From positions 620,001 to 684,000 of the forward strand of contig JADJVZ010000014.1 in the NCBI GenBank assembly GCA_016716635.1: DNA of 64,000 nucleotides. Direction: 5' to 3'. The stretch's first letter is position 1. Every line of letters begins with the position of its first letter. Shown one piece after another: positions 24,426-33,285 of this stretch. Below the pieces are notes generated by a model. It saw nothing but the letters and a program-made list of their open reading frames with translations, did no database searches and was not told the origin of the DNA. The DNA is from Micropruina sp. (GTDB lineage: Bacteria; Actinomycetota; Actinomycetes; Propionibacteriales; Propionibacteriaceae). The position numbers and the translations under genes were made by a program.

Positions 24426-25385
24426 TCAGCGCCTGAGATTCGTCTCCTGATCTTGATAGTGAGAATTGTGGAAGATCTCGGGGTCTGTTCCGGCGAAGGC
24501 AGCTTTGGCCCCTTCGTCGCCTTGGAGGTGCCACACGAACCAGGCGGTCATGTAGCCATCGGCGAGGTAGAGCATGTCGCCGTGGTCGCCGTCGTTGCGC
24601 CGCAGCATCGCCTTGTCGGTGGTCGCGGGGATCCGACCGTAAATGTCGCGCAGCTGAGTGAGCGATGTCACGAGGTTTTCGTCGGCCTTGCCCGTCGACG
24701 AAACCAGCAGCGTCGGGACGGAGTCTTTGCTCGGGTCGTAGAGCCAGTCGAGGTTCTTGGCTAGCTCCAGATTGGCGGGGCTCGCCGCGAAGGCAGCCTT
24801 GAACGTGACACCGGGGTTCGCCTGCGCGAGCGTGTTGAAAACGCCCGCTCCTCCTTGGGAATGTCCGGCGACACCCACGCGTCCGAGATCGACCTTGCCG
24901 CTAAGCGGATTGTCCGTCCACCCGGACGGAACGTTGCCCTCGTGGAGCCGCACCAGCAGTCTTTGGCCCAAACCTTGGGAGAACCCACTCCATGCGTACT
25001 CATCATCGGTACCGATCACGATGAAACCCCACGAGGCTAGGTGCTCGAACCACGCGGGGTATTTGGCGGCCTTGATCCCGGTCCCGTTGGCGACCAACAC
25101 CACCGGTAACGGCCCGGTCATCGCCATGATGTCCTCGGGAAACCAAAGGCGGTACGGCGAAAAGTACTGCATGGCGTCCACCGTGCGGTTCGAGACCTTG
25201 TGGGGACCCTGCGCGAGATACCGAGCTTCGATCGGACCCCCTGTGGCCACCGTCCGGGTGTAGTCCGTCGGCACCGCGGGACTCGCCGCGAGCCAGGCCA
25301 GCACCCCCGCCACGAGGAGCCCAATCGTCGCGAGGACGATCCCAACCCACATCAGCACTCTTCTTCCCCGCTTCGGCACGCTCAT
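24426..25385 (-). CDS. Membrane-anchored alpha/beta hydrolase
   Basis: A 319-residue protein with one N-terminal membrane segment (about 10-33) and an extracytoplasmic alpha/beta hydrolase domain. The nucleophile elbow is GHSQGG (about residue 176), following VDLGRVGVA; LPVVLVANGTG is the oxyanion strand. The domain resembles chlorophyllase or PAF-acetylhydrolase-type esterases. The substrate is unknown. The start overlaps the stop of the upstream hydrolase by four bases, so the two esterases and a tiny membrane protein form one operon. Confidence 0.82.
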   Translation of the reverse strand: MSVPKRGRRVLMWVGIVLATIGLLVAGVLAWLAASPAVPTDYTRTVATGGPIEARYLAQGPHKVSNRTVDAMQYFSPYRLWFPEDIMAMTGPLPVVLVANGTGIKAAKYPAWFEHLASWGFIVIGTDDEYAWSGFSQGLGQRLLVRLHEGNVPSGWTDNPLSGKVDLGRVGVAGHSQGGAGVFNTLAQANPGVTFKAAFAASPANLELAKNLDWLYDPSKDSVPTLLVSSTGKADENLVTSLTQLRDIYGRIPATTDKAMLRRNDGDHGDMLYLADGYMTAWFVWHLQGDEGAKAAFAGTDPEIFHNSHYQDQETNLRR

Positions 25386-26350
25386 CGGGGGAGGTACTTC
25401 GTCAGGTATTCGTCGAGTTTGACCCCGAGTTGCTTGTTCATGTCGGCGTCACGTTGCAGGGCGTGCCCCGATTTCGGAAAGACGAGGACGTCGTGCGGCA
25501 CCGCGTTGGTTTCCAACGCGGTGGCCAGACACGTGCTTGCCGCGTAGGGGGCGACCTTGTCCAGGGCGCCGTAGGCCGCCAGGGTCGGCGGGGAGTCCTT
25601 GGTCACCAGATCGCAAGGGGAGACGTCGCGCAGGTAGGTCTTGTACTGGCCGGTGCGCATGTCGTCCAGGGTGACGTCCTTGCCGGTGATCACTTTCACG
25701 AAGCCGGCACCCGCCGTGGCCGCCTGGTCCGTCGCATAGCTTCGGTCGGGCAGGGCGAACCAGTCCGCGGGTTCGAAGGACGCCGGACCCACGAAGGAGA
25801 TCACAGCCTTCACTGGCACCGGGCCCTGCTTGGCGTCCCGGTAGGCGTACGTCATGGCGAGGTTGCCACCGGCCGACCCGCCGGCAACGGCCATCGCGTC
25901 CACGGGGTAACCGCGCTCGGCTGCAGCCTTGACTATGGCTGTGACGCCCTGCTTGATCTCGTCGCTCATGTCGTAGAGCGTGGCATTGTTCGTGTTGTTG
26001 CGCAGGCTGTAGTTGATGGTGGCCCCGACGTAGCCCTTTGAGGCGAAGTATTGGCCGACCATGGCGTCGTCTGCCTTGTCACCGCCGGTGAAGCCGCCCG
26101 CATGGATGTACAGCACCAGCTTGAAGGTGCTGCGCGAACGATCCGCGGGAAGGTAAAGATCGAACTTGTTCAGGGGTTTGGGCCCATAGGCCAGGTCGGT
26201 CACGCTGGTGCCGACGGAAGCGTCCCACTTCACAGGCTCGATGCCGCCGAAGCCCCCATACCCGGGGTGCAGCTGGGCGAGGGCCGCCCCGCCGACGAGC
26301 GAAAGCAGGAACGTCAGGATGTAGATCAGCGCCCACACGAACTTCTGCAT
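25382..26350 (-). CDS. Secreted alpha/beta hydrolase, BD-FAE/lipase type
   Basis: About 322 residues. A hydrophobic N-terminus (FVWALIYILTFLLSLVGGAALA) serves as signal or anchor. The hydrolase domain has the HGG-type oxyanion motif (YIHAGGFTGGD), the nucleophile GGSAGG, and a late GHAL histidine (FPKSGHALQRD). It fits the acetylesterase/carboxylesterase group. The ATG at 26348-26350 is chosen because it precedes the signal sequence and overlaps by one base the stop of a small membrane-protein gene. It may deacylate polysaccharides outside the cell; this is inference. Confidence 0.85.
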   Translation of the reverse strand: MQKFVWALIYILTFLLSLVGGAALAQLHPGYGGFGGIEPVKWDASVGTSVTDLAYGPKPLNKFDLYLPADRSRSTFKLVLYIHAGGFTGGDKADDAMVGQYFASKGYVGATINYSLRNNTNNATLYDMSDEIKQGVTAIVKAAAERGYPVDAMAVAGGSAGGNLAMTYAYRDAKQGPVPVKAVISFVGPASFEPADWFALPDRSYATDQAATAGAGFVKVITGKDVTLDDMRTGQYKTYLRDVSPCDLVTKDSPPTLAAYGALDKVAPYAASTCLATALETNAVPHDVLVFPKSGHALQRDADMNKQLGVKLDEYLTKYLPR

Positions 26351-26487
26351 CAGAACAACCGTCCGCCCACGAGCATGTCGATGATCAGATTGAACCCGAG
26401 CCAGCCGAGGGCCAATCCGGTCACCACCACCACGGCGAGCCTGATCCAACGCTTATTGCGCAACGACATGTCGACCCCCAGAGCCAT
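26350..26487 (-). CDS. 45-residue single-pass membrane protein
   Basis: A short frame that reads MALGVDMSLRNKRWIRLAV at its start, then one membrane helix (LAVVVVTGLALGWLGFNLIIDML) and GGRLF. The stop TGA shares its A with the ATG of the following hydrolase (TGATG), a typical coupling. A start at the internal ATG (26469, MSLRNK) with GGGGG upstream would give 39 residues. Basic residues before the helix imply the N-terminus is cytoplasmic. It may anchor or stabilise the co-encoded hydrolases. No family recognised. Confidence 0.6.
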   Translation of the reverse strand: MALGVDMSLRNKRWIRLAVVVVTGLALGWLGFNLIIDMLVGGRLF

Positions 26488-26600
26488 CAGTTCCACGATA
26501 GGGGCCGCAGCCGGTCGTCCGGTGGTGACTTTGTTCGAGTTCTGACTAGCGGAAGTCTCGCTTGCCGCCGACTTAAGTCATGCGGCAGCGGACGTGAGCC

Positions 26601-27104
26601 TTACTCCCCCGTCGCGCCGTCTATGGCCTCGCGGATCAGGTCCGCATGACCGTTGTGGCGGGCCCATTCTTCGATCAGGTGCAGGTAGAGCGTCCGGATG
26701 CTCCACACCTCGTCGCGGAGGGTGAACGTGTCGTCCAGGCCGTAACGGACGGCGACCAGATCGACCGTCTGGCACTCATGGACGAGTTGCTCGTAGTCAC
26801 CCTGCGCCGAGGCCGGATCCAGCGGACCCCATTCGGCGTCGTCCTCGTGCAGGCTGGGGACGTCCTCGCTGGCCACCATGTGGCGCCACCAGAACCGCTC
26901 CACCTCGGCCATGTGCCGCAGAATGCCCAGCAAGGTGATGCCCGTCGTGGGAATCGGTCGGGACGCCAACTGCTGCCCGTCGAGCCCCTGGCACTTCCAG
27001 AGGAAGGTCTGGCGGTGATAACGGACGAACGCCTCCAAAGCCTCGCGTTCGGGCAGGTCGAGCGGAAATCCGTCGCGGACGATCGGGGGTGCTGTCCAGG
27101 TCAT
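26601..27104 (-). CDS. DinB/DUF664 family protein
   Basis: A 167-residue four-helix bundle of the DinB superfamily, in the DUF664 group related to mycothiol-dependent enzymes of actinobacteria. Likely metal ligands are the histidines in ILRHMAEVERFWWR and LHLIEEWARHNGHADLIRE. The reaction is unknown; thiol transfer or detoxification is typical of the group. The ATG at 27104 (MTWTAPP) is chosen over upstream in-frame starts because the preceding residues are arginine-rich and unlike the family. It is probably monocistronic. Confidence 0.82.
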   Translation of the reverse strand: MTWTAPPIVRDGFPLDLPEREALEAFVRYHRQTFLWKCQGLDGQQLASRPIPTTGITLLGILRHMAEVERFWWRHMVASEDVPSLHEDDAEWGPLDPASAQGDYEQLVHECQTVDLVAVRYGLDDTFTLRDEVWSIRTLYLHLIEEWARHNGHADLIREAIDGATGE

Positions 27105-27178
27105 GGCCCATCGTCGCACGTCCAGCGAAGGAGGGAACGGCCCCCGCAAACACCGGGCCGCGCCCGGACGTCGGAACA

Positions 27179-27216
27179 CCAGGATGGCCCGCCCCGAGAG
27201 GGACGGGCCATCCTGG
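27179..27216. terminator. Long hairpin after the sugar operon
   Basis: 17-base arms (27179-27195 and 27200-27216) pair with one mismatch around GAGA, 16 bases beyond the stop of the sugar isomerase gene. No T-tract. Probable terminator. Confidence 0.7.
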
Positions 27217-27231
27217 AAGATCGACAGAGTT

Positions 27232-28230
27232 CTACTTGGTCGAGAACGCTGCGTCGAAGGCGGCGGACGGCGGCTCCCACATCTGCGAGCGGACGAACCC
27301 CAGAGCCTCAGGCGCACCGCGCAGGCGGTCCATGCCGGCGTCTTCCCACTCCACCGAAATCGGACCGGCGTACCCGATGTGGTTCAACATCCGGAAGCAC
27401 GACTCCCACGGCACATCGCCGTGACCGACGGAGACGAAATCCCAGCCGCGCCGGGGGTCGGCCCAGGGCAGATGCGAGCTCAGGCGTCCGTTGCGACCGT
27501 TGAAGTTCTTCTTCGAATCCTTGGCGTGGACGTGGTAGATCTTGTCGGCGAAATCGAGCAGGAACCCCGCCGGATCAACGTCCTGCCACACCATGTGGCT
27601 TGGATCCCAGTTGATGCCCAGCTCCGGACGATCGATCACCTCGAGCATCTTCTTGGTCGTCCAATAGTCGTAGGCCAGCTCGCTCGGATGCACCTCCGCG
27701 GCGAACCGCACACCCAGCTCTCCGTAGACGTCCAAGATCGGATCCCACCGCTTCTTGAAGTCCGTCCAGCCCTCCTCGACCAGCGCCTCGCTGGCGGGTG
27801 GGAACATCGCCACGTACTTCCAGATGGCCGAGCCGGTGAAGCCGACGACCGTCTTCACGCCGAGGCGGGCGGCGGTGCGGGCGGTGTTCATCATGGCCTC
27901 GGCGGCGCGCTGACGGACCCCCTCCGGATCTCCGTCACCCCACACCGCATCGGGCAACATGTCCCGGTGCCGCTGATCGATCGGATCATCACACACCGCC
28001 TGACCGGTGAGGTGGTTCGAGATGGTGAACACCTTGAGGTCGTACTTCTCAAGAATGGCGAGGCGGTCGGCGATGTAGGCGTCGTCAGTCGCCCCCCGCG
28101 CAACGTCCAGGTGGTCGCCCCAACAGGCGATCTCCAGGCCGTCGAAGCCCCAGCCCGACGCCAGCTTGGCCACCTCCTCGAAGGGCAGGTCGGCCCATTG
28201 GCCGGTAAAGAGTGTCACGGGACGAGCCAT
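27232..28230 (-). CDS. Sugar phosphate isomerase/epimerase (TIM barrel)
   Basis: A 332-residue AP endonuclease-family-2/xylose-isomerase-like barrel. Metal ligands are visible in FAAEVHPSE, INWDPSHMVWQ and YHVHAKD. It begins VTLFTGQWADLPFEEV and has AAKDSKKN-like loops of the IolE/IolI/YcjR relatives. It is last in an operon with a Gfo/Idh/MocA dehydrogenase and a ribose-type ABC transporter, an arrangement found for inositol and for 3-keto-sugar pathways. The substrate is probably the oxidised sugar made by the dehydrogenase. AAAGGA precedes the ATG. Confidence 0.88.
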   Translation of the reverse strand: MARPVTLFTGQWADLPFEEVAKLASGWGFDGLEIACWGDHLDVARGATDDAYIADRLAILEKYDLKVFTISNHLTGQAVCDDPIDQRHRDMLPDAVWGDGDPEGVRQRAAEAMMNTARTAARLGVKTVVGFTGSAIWKYVAMFPPASEALVEEGWTDFKKRWDPILDVYGELGVRFAAEVHPSELAYDYWTTKKMLEVIDRPELGINWDPSHMVWQDVDPAGFLLDFADKIYHVHAKDSKKNFNGRNGRLSSHLPWADPRRGWDFVSVGHGDVPWESCFRMLNHIGYAGPISVEWEDAGMDRLRGAPEALGFVRSQMWEPPSAAFDAAFSTK

Positions 28231-28274
28231 GATTCGAGTGTCCTTTCGGTTCGGGTGTTCGAGGGGGACGGACG

Positions 28275-29447
28275 TCAGACGTCCAACCAGATGCTGCGGT
28301 CGGCGGCGGATCGTTCCACGGCGTCCAGCACCTTTTGGACGTGCAGACCGTCAGCGAAGGACGGCCGTGGCTGCACCCCGGCGGCGATCGCGGTGACGAG
28401 GTCGACGACCTGATGGGTGAACCCGTGCTCCCAACCGATGGTGTGACCAGTCGGCCACCAGGCGGCGTAGTACGGGGTTTCGGGCTCCGTGGCCAGGATC
28501 CGGCGGAATCCCGCCTCGACCGCCGGGAGCCGGTTGTCGTAGTAGTGCAGGACGTTGAGCTCCTCGAGGTTCCAGGCGAGGCTGCCCTCGGACCCGTTGA
28601 TCTCGATGGTGAGCGCGTTCTTGCGTCCGGTGGCGAACCGGGTGGCTTCGAAGGACCCCACGGCCCCGCCAGCGAAACGTCCGACGAACCATGCGGCGTC
28701 ATCGACGGTCACCGCACCGGTTCCGGCGGCGGCCGTCGCTCCGGCGAGGCCGGTGCCGTCGCCCATGAGCGGACGGGTTTTGACGAAGGTTTCCAACGTC
28801 CCGGACGTCGCCACGATGCGGTCATCCAGCAGGAACTGCGCCAGGTCGGCGATGTGAGCGCCGATATCACCCAGCGACCCGGAGCCAGCCCGGTCCTTCT
28901 GCAGCCGCCACACCAGCGGAAACTCCGGATCGACGATCCAGTCCTGCTGGTAGGACGCTCGCACCTGCCGGATCGTCCCCAGACGACCGTCGGCGATCAG
29001 CTGGCGGGCCAGGGCGATCGCCGGAACCCGGCGATAGGTGAAGCCGACCATCGCGAAGACGCCGCGCTCAGCGGCCTCGGCGGCAGCCTGGGCCATCTCT
29101 TCGGCCTCGGCGACCGTGTTGGCCAGGGGCTTCTCACACAAGACGTGCTTGCCGGCCTTGAGGGCGGCAATGGCGATCTCGGCGTGGGAATCGCCTGGGG
29201 TGCAGATGTCGATGAGGTCGATGTCATCGCGGGCGATGAGGGCTCGCCAATCGGTTTCGATGGAGGCCCAGCCCTGCCGGTCGGCGGCTTCCTGCGTGCG
29301 TTCGGCATTGCGTCCACACAGGGCGGTCATGCCGATCTGCACAGGCAGATCGAAGTAGCGGGGGGCGTTCGACCAGGCTTGCGAGTGCGCTTTGCCCATG
29401 AAGGCGTAGCCCACCATTCCCACGTTGAGGCGGGGTAAGTCGCTCAT
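28275..29447 (-). CDS. Gfo/Idh/MocA family oxidoreductase
   Basis: A 390-residue NAD(P)-dependent dehydrogenase acting on a sugar or polyol. It has the Rossmann start VGMVGYAFMGKAHSQAW, the EKP motif (VLCEKPLANT) that carries the catalytic lysine, and the C-terminal alpha/beta domain with GDIGAHIADLAQF containing the histidine. The ATG at 29445-29447 has GGAG about nine bases upstream and is preferred to an in-frame codon 15 residues earlier. It lies between the ABC binding-protein gene and the isomerase gene, so it should oxidise the imported sugar. Confidence 0.93.
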   Translation of the reverse strand: MSDLPRLNVGMVGYAFMGKAHSQAWSNAPRYFDLPVQIGMTALCGRNAERTQEAADRQGWASIETDWRALIARDDIDLIDICTPGDSHAEIAIAALKAGKHVLCEKPLANTVAEAEEMAQAAAEAAERGVFAMVGFTYRRVPAIALARQLIADGRLGTIRQVRASYQQDWIVDPEFPLVWRLQKDRAGSGSLGDIGAHIADLAQFLLDDRIVATSGTLETFVKTRPLMGDGTGLAGATAAAGTGAVTVDDAAWFVGRFAGGAVGSFEATRFATGRKNALTIEINGSEGSLAWNLEELNVLHYYDNRLPAVEAGFRRILATEPETPYYAAWWPTGHTIGWEHGFTHQVVDLVTAIAAGVQPRPSFADGLHVQKVLDAVERSAADRSIWLDV

Positions 29448-29508
29448 CACAACTCCGTTCGGGGGTGAGGGGGTCGGGCTGGCAATGACCACCCCGACCC
29501 CACTGCGA

Positions 29509-30564
29509 TCAGGACTCGAAGGCCGTCGGCAGGTACTGATCGACGTTGGTCTTGGAGACCACCGGCGCGAACAGCGTCACCTTGCGGGGAACCTCGACCT
29601 CGACGAGATCCGAGAGCGACTTACCCTGCACCAGCAGGCGAGCCAGCATGATGCCGTCAGCAGCCTGGGTCGACGGGTAGACGACGGTGGCCTTGAGCAC
29701 CGTGTTGTCGTCCTTGATCTGGCGCATGACGTTGGCCGAACCGGCCCCGCCCACCATGAAGAACTCCTTGCGGCCGGAGTTCTTGATGGCCTGCATCACG
29801 CCGACACCCTGGTCGTCGTCATGGTTCCAAATGGCATCGATCTTCGGAGCGGCCTGCAACAGGTTCGCTGCCGCCTGTTCGCCACCCTGGACGGTGAAGT
29901 CGGCCGCCACGCGGTTGCTGACCTTCAGGCCGCAGTCGGCCAGCGCCTTGGCGAAACCTTCAGAGCGATCCTTGGTCAGGGGCAGGTTGTCGATGCCGGC
30001 GATCTCGGCGATGACCGCGTCCTTCTTGGAACCGAGCTGGCTGCACATGTACGTGCCGGCGGAGACGCCCATGCCGTAGTTGTCGCCGAGCACCGTGGTG
30101 CGGGCGGCGAACGGCGAGTTGAACTCGCGGTCGACGTTGATGACCTTGATACCCGCGGCCATGGCCTTGAGCGCGACCGGCGTCATCGCGGCACCGTCGA
30201 AGGGCAGCAGCACGATGGCGTCCACCTTGTCGTTGATGAAGGTCTCGATCTGGCTGATCTGGACGTTCACGTCATTGGTGCCCTCGGCGACCTTCAGCGT
30301 GACGTCCGGGTACTTCCCGGCCTGGGCGACGGCCGCCTTGGTGATGGCACCCATCCAGCCGTGGTCGGCGGCGGGGGCGGAGAACCCGATGGTGACCTTC
30401 TTACCGGCGGCGCTGTTGCCGTTGGTGGCCGTGGTGGCAGCGGTGGTGGCCGACGAGCTCGTGGACGCCGTGGGGGCGCCACCGGTGCAGGCGGTCAGGG
30501 AGGCACCGAGTGCCAGGACGAGGCCGCCGCAGAGGGCGAGGCTCCGAATCTTGGACAGCGACAT
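29509..30564 (-). CDS. Sugar ABC transporter substrate-binding lipoprotein
   Basis: A 351-residue type 1 periplasmic-binding-protein-fold lipoprotein of the ribose/galactose class. The lipobox is LTAC (Cys26). The domain starts KVTIGFSAPAADHGWMGAIT and includes VDAIVLLPFDGAAM and IWNHDDDQGVGVMQAI, typical of RbsB-like proteins. The ATG at 30564 has AAAGGAA upstream; the in-frame TTG five codons earlier is rejected because it would start within the Shine-Dalgarno. It is the third gene of the operon after ATPase and permease. Confidence 0.92.
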   Translation of the reverse strand: MSLSKIRSLALCGGLVLALGASLTACTGGAPTASTSSSATTAATTATNGNSAAGKKVTIGFSAPAADHGWMGAITKAAVAQAGKYPDVTLKVAEGTNDVNVQISQIETFINDKVDAIVLLPFDGAAMTPVALKAMAAGIKVINVDREFNSPFAARTTVLGDNYGMGVSAGTYMCSQLGSKKDAVIAEIAGIDNLPLTKDRSEGFAKALADCGLKVSNRVAADFTVQGGEQAAANLLQAAPKIDAIWNHDDDQGVGVMQAIKNSGRKEFFMVGGAGSANVMRQIKDDNTVLKATVVYPSTQAADGIMLARLLVQGKSLSDLVEVEVPRKVTLFAPVVSKTNVDQYLPTAFES

Positions 30565-30607
30565 GTGTGTTCCTTTCAAGTGGACTGGGCAGGAGTTGGT
30601 TCTAGAA

Positions 30608-30650
30608 GGTCACGGCTAAGCCGTCTTATTGGTGACGGCTACGCCGTCTT
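30608..30650. repeat. 20-bp direct duplication at the permease 3' end
   Basis: 30608-30627 and 30631-30650 are near-identical 20-mers (two differences) and each is itself an inverted repeat (ACGGCTAAGCCGT; GACGGCTACGCCGTC). The second includes the permease stop codon. The tandem stems may tune expression between the permease and binding-protein genes. Confidence 0.6.
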
Positions 30651-31634
30651 GCGGGCAGCGACGTACTGCTGAAGCAGCACGGCGACGACGATGATCGCCC
30701 CCTTGGCGATCTGCTGAACGGACAGCGGAAGGTTGTTCTGGGTGAAGATGTTGGTGAGCGTGGTGAAGATCAGCACGCCGATGACGGTGCCGAAGATGGT
30801 CCCTCGGCCGCCCTTCAGCAGGGTGCCGCCGACGACGACGGCGGCAATGGCGTCCATCTCGTAGAGGCTGCCGTGGGTGGAGGTGCCGGCCATCGTCCGA
30901 CCCATCATCATCACGGCGGCGATGCCGACGGTGAGCCCCGAAAGGGCGTACAGCATGACGATGTGGCGGTTGGTTTTGATGCCCGCCAGCCGCGTGGCCT
31001 CGAGGTTGCCGCCGATGGCGACGGTCCGGCGACCGAACGTGGTGCGGTTGTAGAGCACCCAGCCGCCGCCTGCGACCAGGGCGAAGATCCACACCAGGGT
31101 GGGGATACCGAGGGGGTCGGCGTTGAACGCGTTCTCGAAGCCCCGGACCGTGATGATCTGGGTCTGCCGATTGGCGATCCACTCGGCCAGACCTTTGGCC
31201 GCCACCATGAGCGCCAGGGTCGCCATGAAGGGGACGATCTTGCCGTAGGCGACCATGATCCCGTTCAGCAGACCGCCGACCACGCCAACCGCGAGAGCAG
31301 CGAAGACCATCAGCAGCCAGGTGGTCTGGTCGGCGTAGTACTGGGTGGCGCCGGTGGTCGCCCACACGGTTGCCAGGCCGAGCATCGAGCCGACCGAGAG
31401 GTCGATGCCGCCCGAGGTGACCACGAAACACTGCCCGATCGACACCACGCCAACGATCGACGCGAGCCGCAGAATCGTCATGAGGTTGTCAACGCTGGCG
31501 AAACGGTTGCCCGCCGTGAAGTAGCCGATGGCGCAGATCGCCAAGAAGGCGATCACCAAACCGAGGTTGCGGGTGACGCTCGGTGGCAGTGAGCGCCGCG
31601 TCGATGCCGGTGCCGCCGAAACCTGATCGCTCAT
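30639..31634 (-). CDS. Ribose-type sugar ABC transporter permease
   Basis: A 331-residue RbsC/BPD_transp_2 permease with about ten membrane segments. The family motif region TSGGIDLSVGSMLGL and the loop AIGGNLEATRLAGIKTNRH that contacts the ATPase are present, followed by VVVGGTLLKGGRGTIFGT. It overlaps the ATPase gene by four bases. The C-terminus ends in RKTA within a duplicated 20-bp element. Confidence 0.95.
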   Translation of the reverse strand: MSDQVSAAPASTRRSLPPSVTRNLGLVIAFLAICAIGYFTAGNRFASVDNLMTILRLASIVGVVSIGQCFVVTSGGIDLSVGSMLGLATVWATTGATQYYADQTTWLLMVFAALAVGVVGGLLNGIMVAYGKIVPFMATLALMVAAKGLAEWIANRQTQIITVRGFENAFNADPLGIPTLVWIFALVAGGGWVLYNRTTFGRRTVAIGGNLEATRLAGIKTNRHIVMLYALSGLTVGIAAVMMMGRTMAGTSTHGSLYEMDAIAAVVVGGTLLKGGRGTIFGTVIGVLIFTTLTNIFTQNNLPLSVQQIAKGAIIVVAVLLQQYVAARKTA

Positions 31635-33151
31635 GCCGAGGTTCCTTCCACGATGAGGTCGAGAATCTGGTGTTCAGAGAGGGCGGACGCGTCCGCTTCC
31701 TTGAGGACGCGTCCATCGGAGATGACCAACACGCGGTCGGCCAACCCGAGTACCTCTTCCAGCTCGGACGAGACGATCACGACCGCCACGCCGCTGCCGG
31801 CGAGCTCCCGGATGAGCTGGTAGGCCTCGGCCCGGGCCCCGACATCGACGCCCCGCGTGGGTTCGTCGAGGAAGAGGACCTTCGTGCCGTGGGCGAGCCA
31901 GCGTCCGAGGAGGATCTTTTGTTGGTTGCCGCCCGACAGGGTGCGAGCTTCCCGCTGCGGATCCCGCGGGACGATTCCGAGCTTGTCCGTTTGCTGGTGC
32001 GCAACGGCCAACTCGGCGGCGTCGTCGAGGAAGCCAACCTTGGCGAGCCTGTCGAAGATCGACAGCGTGATGTTGTGGGTGATCGACTGCTCGAGCAACA
32101 GGCCTTGGGTCTTGCGCTCCTCAGGGCAGATGCCCATGCCGGCGTCGACCGCCGCGGAGACGTTGCCCCGGTGGACGGCCTTGCCCTCCACCAGCACGTG
32201 GCCGGAGGTGGCCCGTCGGGCGCCGTACACCGTTTCGAGAATCTCGGAGCGACCGGATCCGACCAGGCCCGCCAGGCCCACGATCTCCCCAGCGCGGACA
32301 TCGAAGCTGACGTCCCGGAAGACCCCGTCCAAGGCCAGGTCCTGGACGCTCAGGACGACTTCGCCGAACGGGACGTCCTGCCGGGGCGGGAACTCCAGCG
32401 TGCCTTCGTGGCCGGTCATCAGCGTGACGATCTGGGCTGTCGGGGTGTCACTCACCGGGAGCCCGTTCGCCACGGTCTTGCCGTCCTTGAGCACCGTGAG
32501 GCGGTCGCCGATTTGGCGGATCTCGTCCAGCCGATGGGAGATGTAGATGACGGCGATGCCACTGTCGGAGAGGTCTTTCACCACGCGGAAGAGGTTGGCC
32601 ACCTCTTCGGAGTCGAGCACGGCAGAGGGCTCGTCCATGATGATGAGGCGAGCGTCTTGGGAGAGTGCGCGTGCCATGGACACGATCTGTTTGCCAGCGG
32701 CCGACAGCTCACCGACCTCGGTGTTCGGGGAGATGTTGGCGTGGCCGAGGCGCTCCAGCACCTTTGTCGTGCGGGCGTGAACCGTCGAACGTTGGGTGAA
32801 GCCGGCCACGCTCACCTCGTTGCCGAGGAAGACGTTCTCCGCGACCGTGAGCCCGTCCACCACGTCCAGCTCCTGGTACATGGTGGCGATGCCTGCGCGG
32901 AGCGCCGCCATGGGGTTGGGGAAGGCGACCGCGTTGCCTTCCCACATGATCACGCCGGCATCGGGACGGTGAGCCCCAGACAGCACCTTGATCAGAGTCG
33001 ATTTTCCGGCGCCATTTTGGCCGAGCAGGCAATGCACCTCGCCGGGGTAGACCTCGAGGTCGACACCATCCAAGGCCTTCGCTCCGGGGAAGTGCTTCAC
33101 CACCCCAGTCGCAGTCAGGAGCGGAGCGTCCTGATGTTCACCGGTGACCAT
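31631..33151 (-). CDS. Sugar ABC transporter ATP-binding protein, two nucleotide-binding domains
   Basis: A 506-residue RbsA/MglA-type ATPase. The N-terminal domain has Walker A GQNGAGKST, signature ELSAAGKQ (LSGGQ degenerate, as usual for this half) and Walker B LIIMDEPSAVLD. The C-terminal domain has a degenerate Walker A (GLVGSGRSE), signature LSGGNQQK and VLFLDEPTRGVDVGA. It is the first gene of the five-gene sugar operon. A consensus-like promoter lies only seven bases upstream of the ATG, so the mRNA is probably leaderless. Confidence 0.95.
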   Translation of the reverse strand: MVTGEHQDAPLLTATGVVKHFPGAKALDGVDLEVYPGEVHCLLGQNGAGKSTLIKVLSGAHRPDAGVIMWEGNAVAFPNPMAALRAGIATMYQELDVVDGLTVAENVFLGNEVSVAGFTQRSTVHARTTKVLERLGHANISPNTEVGELSAAGKQIVSMARALSQDARLIIMDEPSAVLDSEEVANLFRVVKDLSDSGIAVIYISHRLDEIRQIGDRLTVLKDGKTVANGLPVSDTPTAQIVTLMTGHEGTLEFPPRQDVPFGEVVLSVQDLALDGVFRDVSFDVRAGEIVGLAGLVGSGRSEILETVYGARRATSGHVLVEGKAVHRGNVSAAVDAGMGICPEERKTQGLLLEQSITHNITLSIFDRLAKVGFLDDAAELAVAHQQTDKLGIVPRDPQREARTLSGGNQQKILLGRWLAHGTKVLFLDEPTRGVDVGARAEAYQLIRELAGSGVAVVIVSSELEEVLGLADRVLVISDGRVLKEADASALSEHQILDLIVEGTSA

Positions 33152-33157
33152 GGCTTG

Positions 33158-33193
33158 ACGCTAGTCCACTTTTGTCGAGTGTCAAGCAAAAGT
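33158..33193 (-). promoter_or_regulatory. Promoter and ROK-type operator of the sugar operon
   Basis: On the minus strand TTGACA (33180-33185) and TAGCGT (33158-33163) are separated by 16 bases, and the -10 ends seven bases before the ATG at 33151. An inverted repeat ACTTTTG-N12-CAAAAGT (33168-33193) covers the spacer and -35. The divergent ROK gene is the probable repressor. Confidence 0.7.
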
Positions 33194-33285
33194 CGGCTTG
33201 TTATCAACCTGTTACCGGCGACAACTGGTCACTTTGCTGTCGGGCGGGCTCACATCAGGTTCCGTCTAATGCTTTACTTCTCTGC

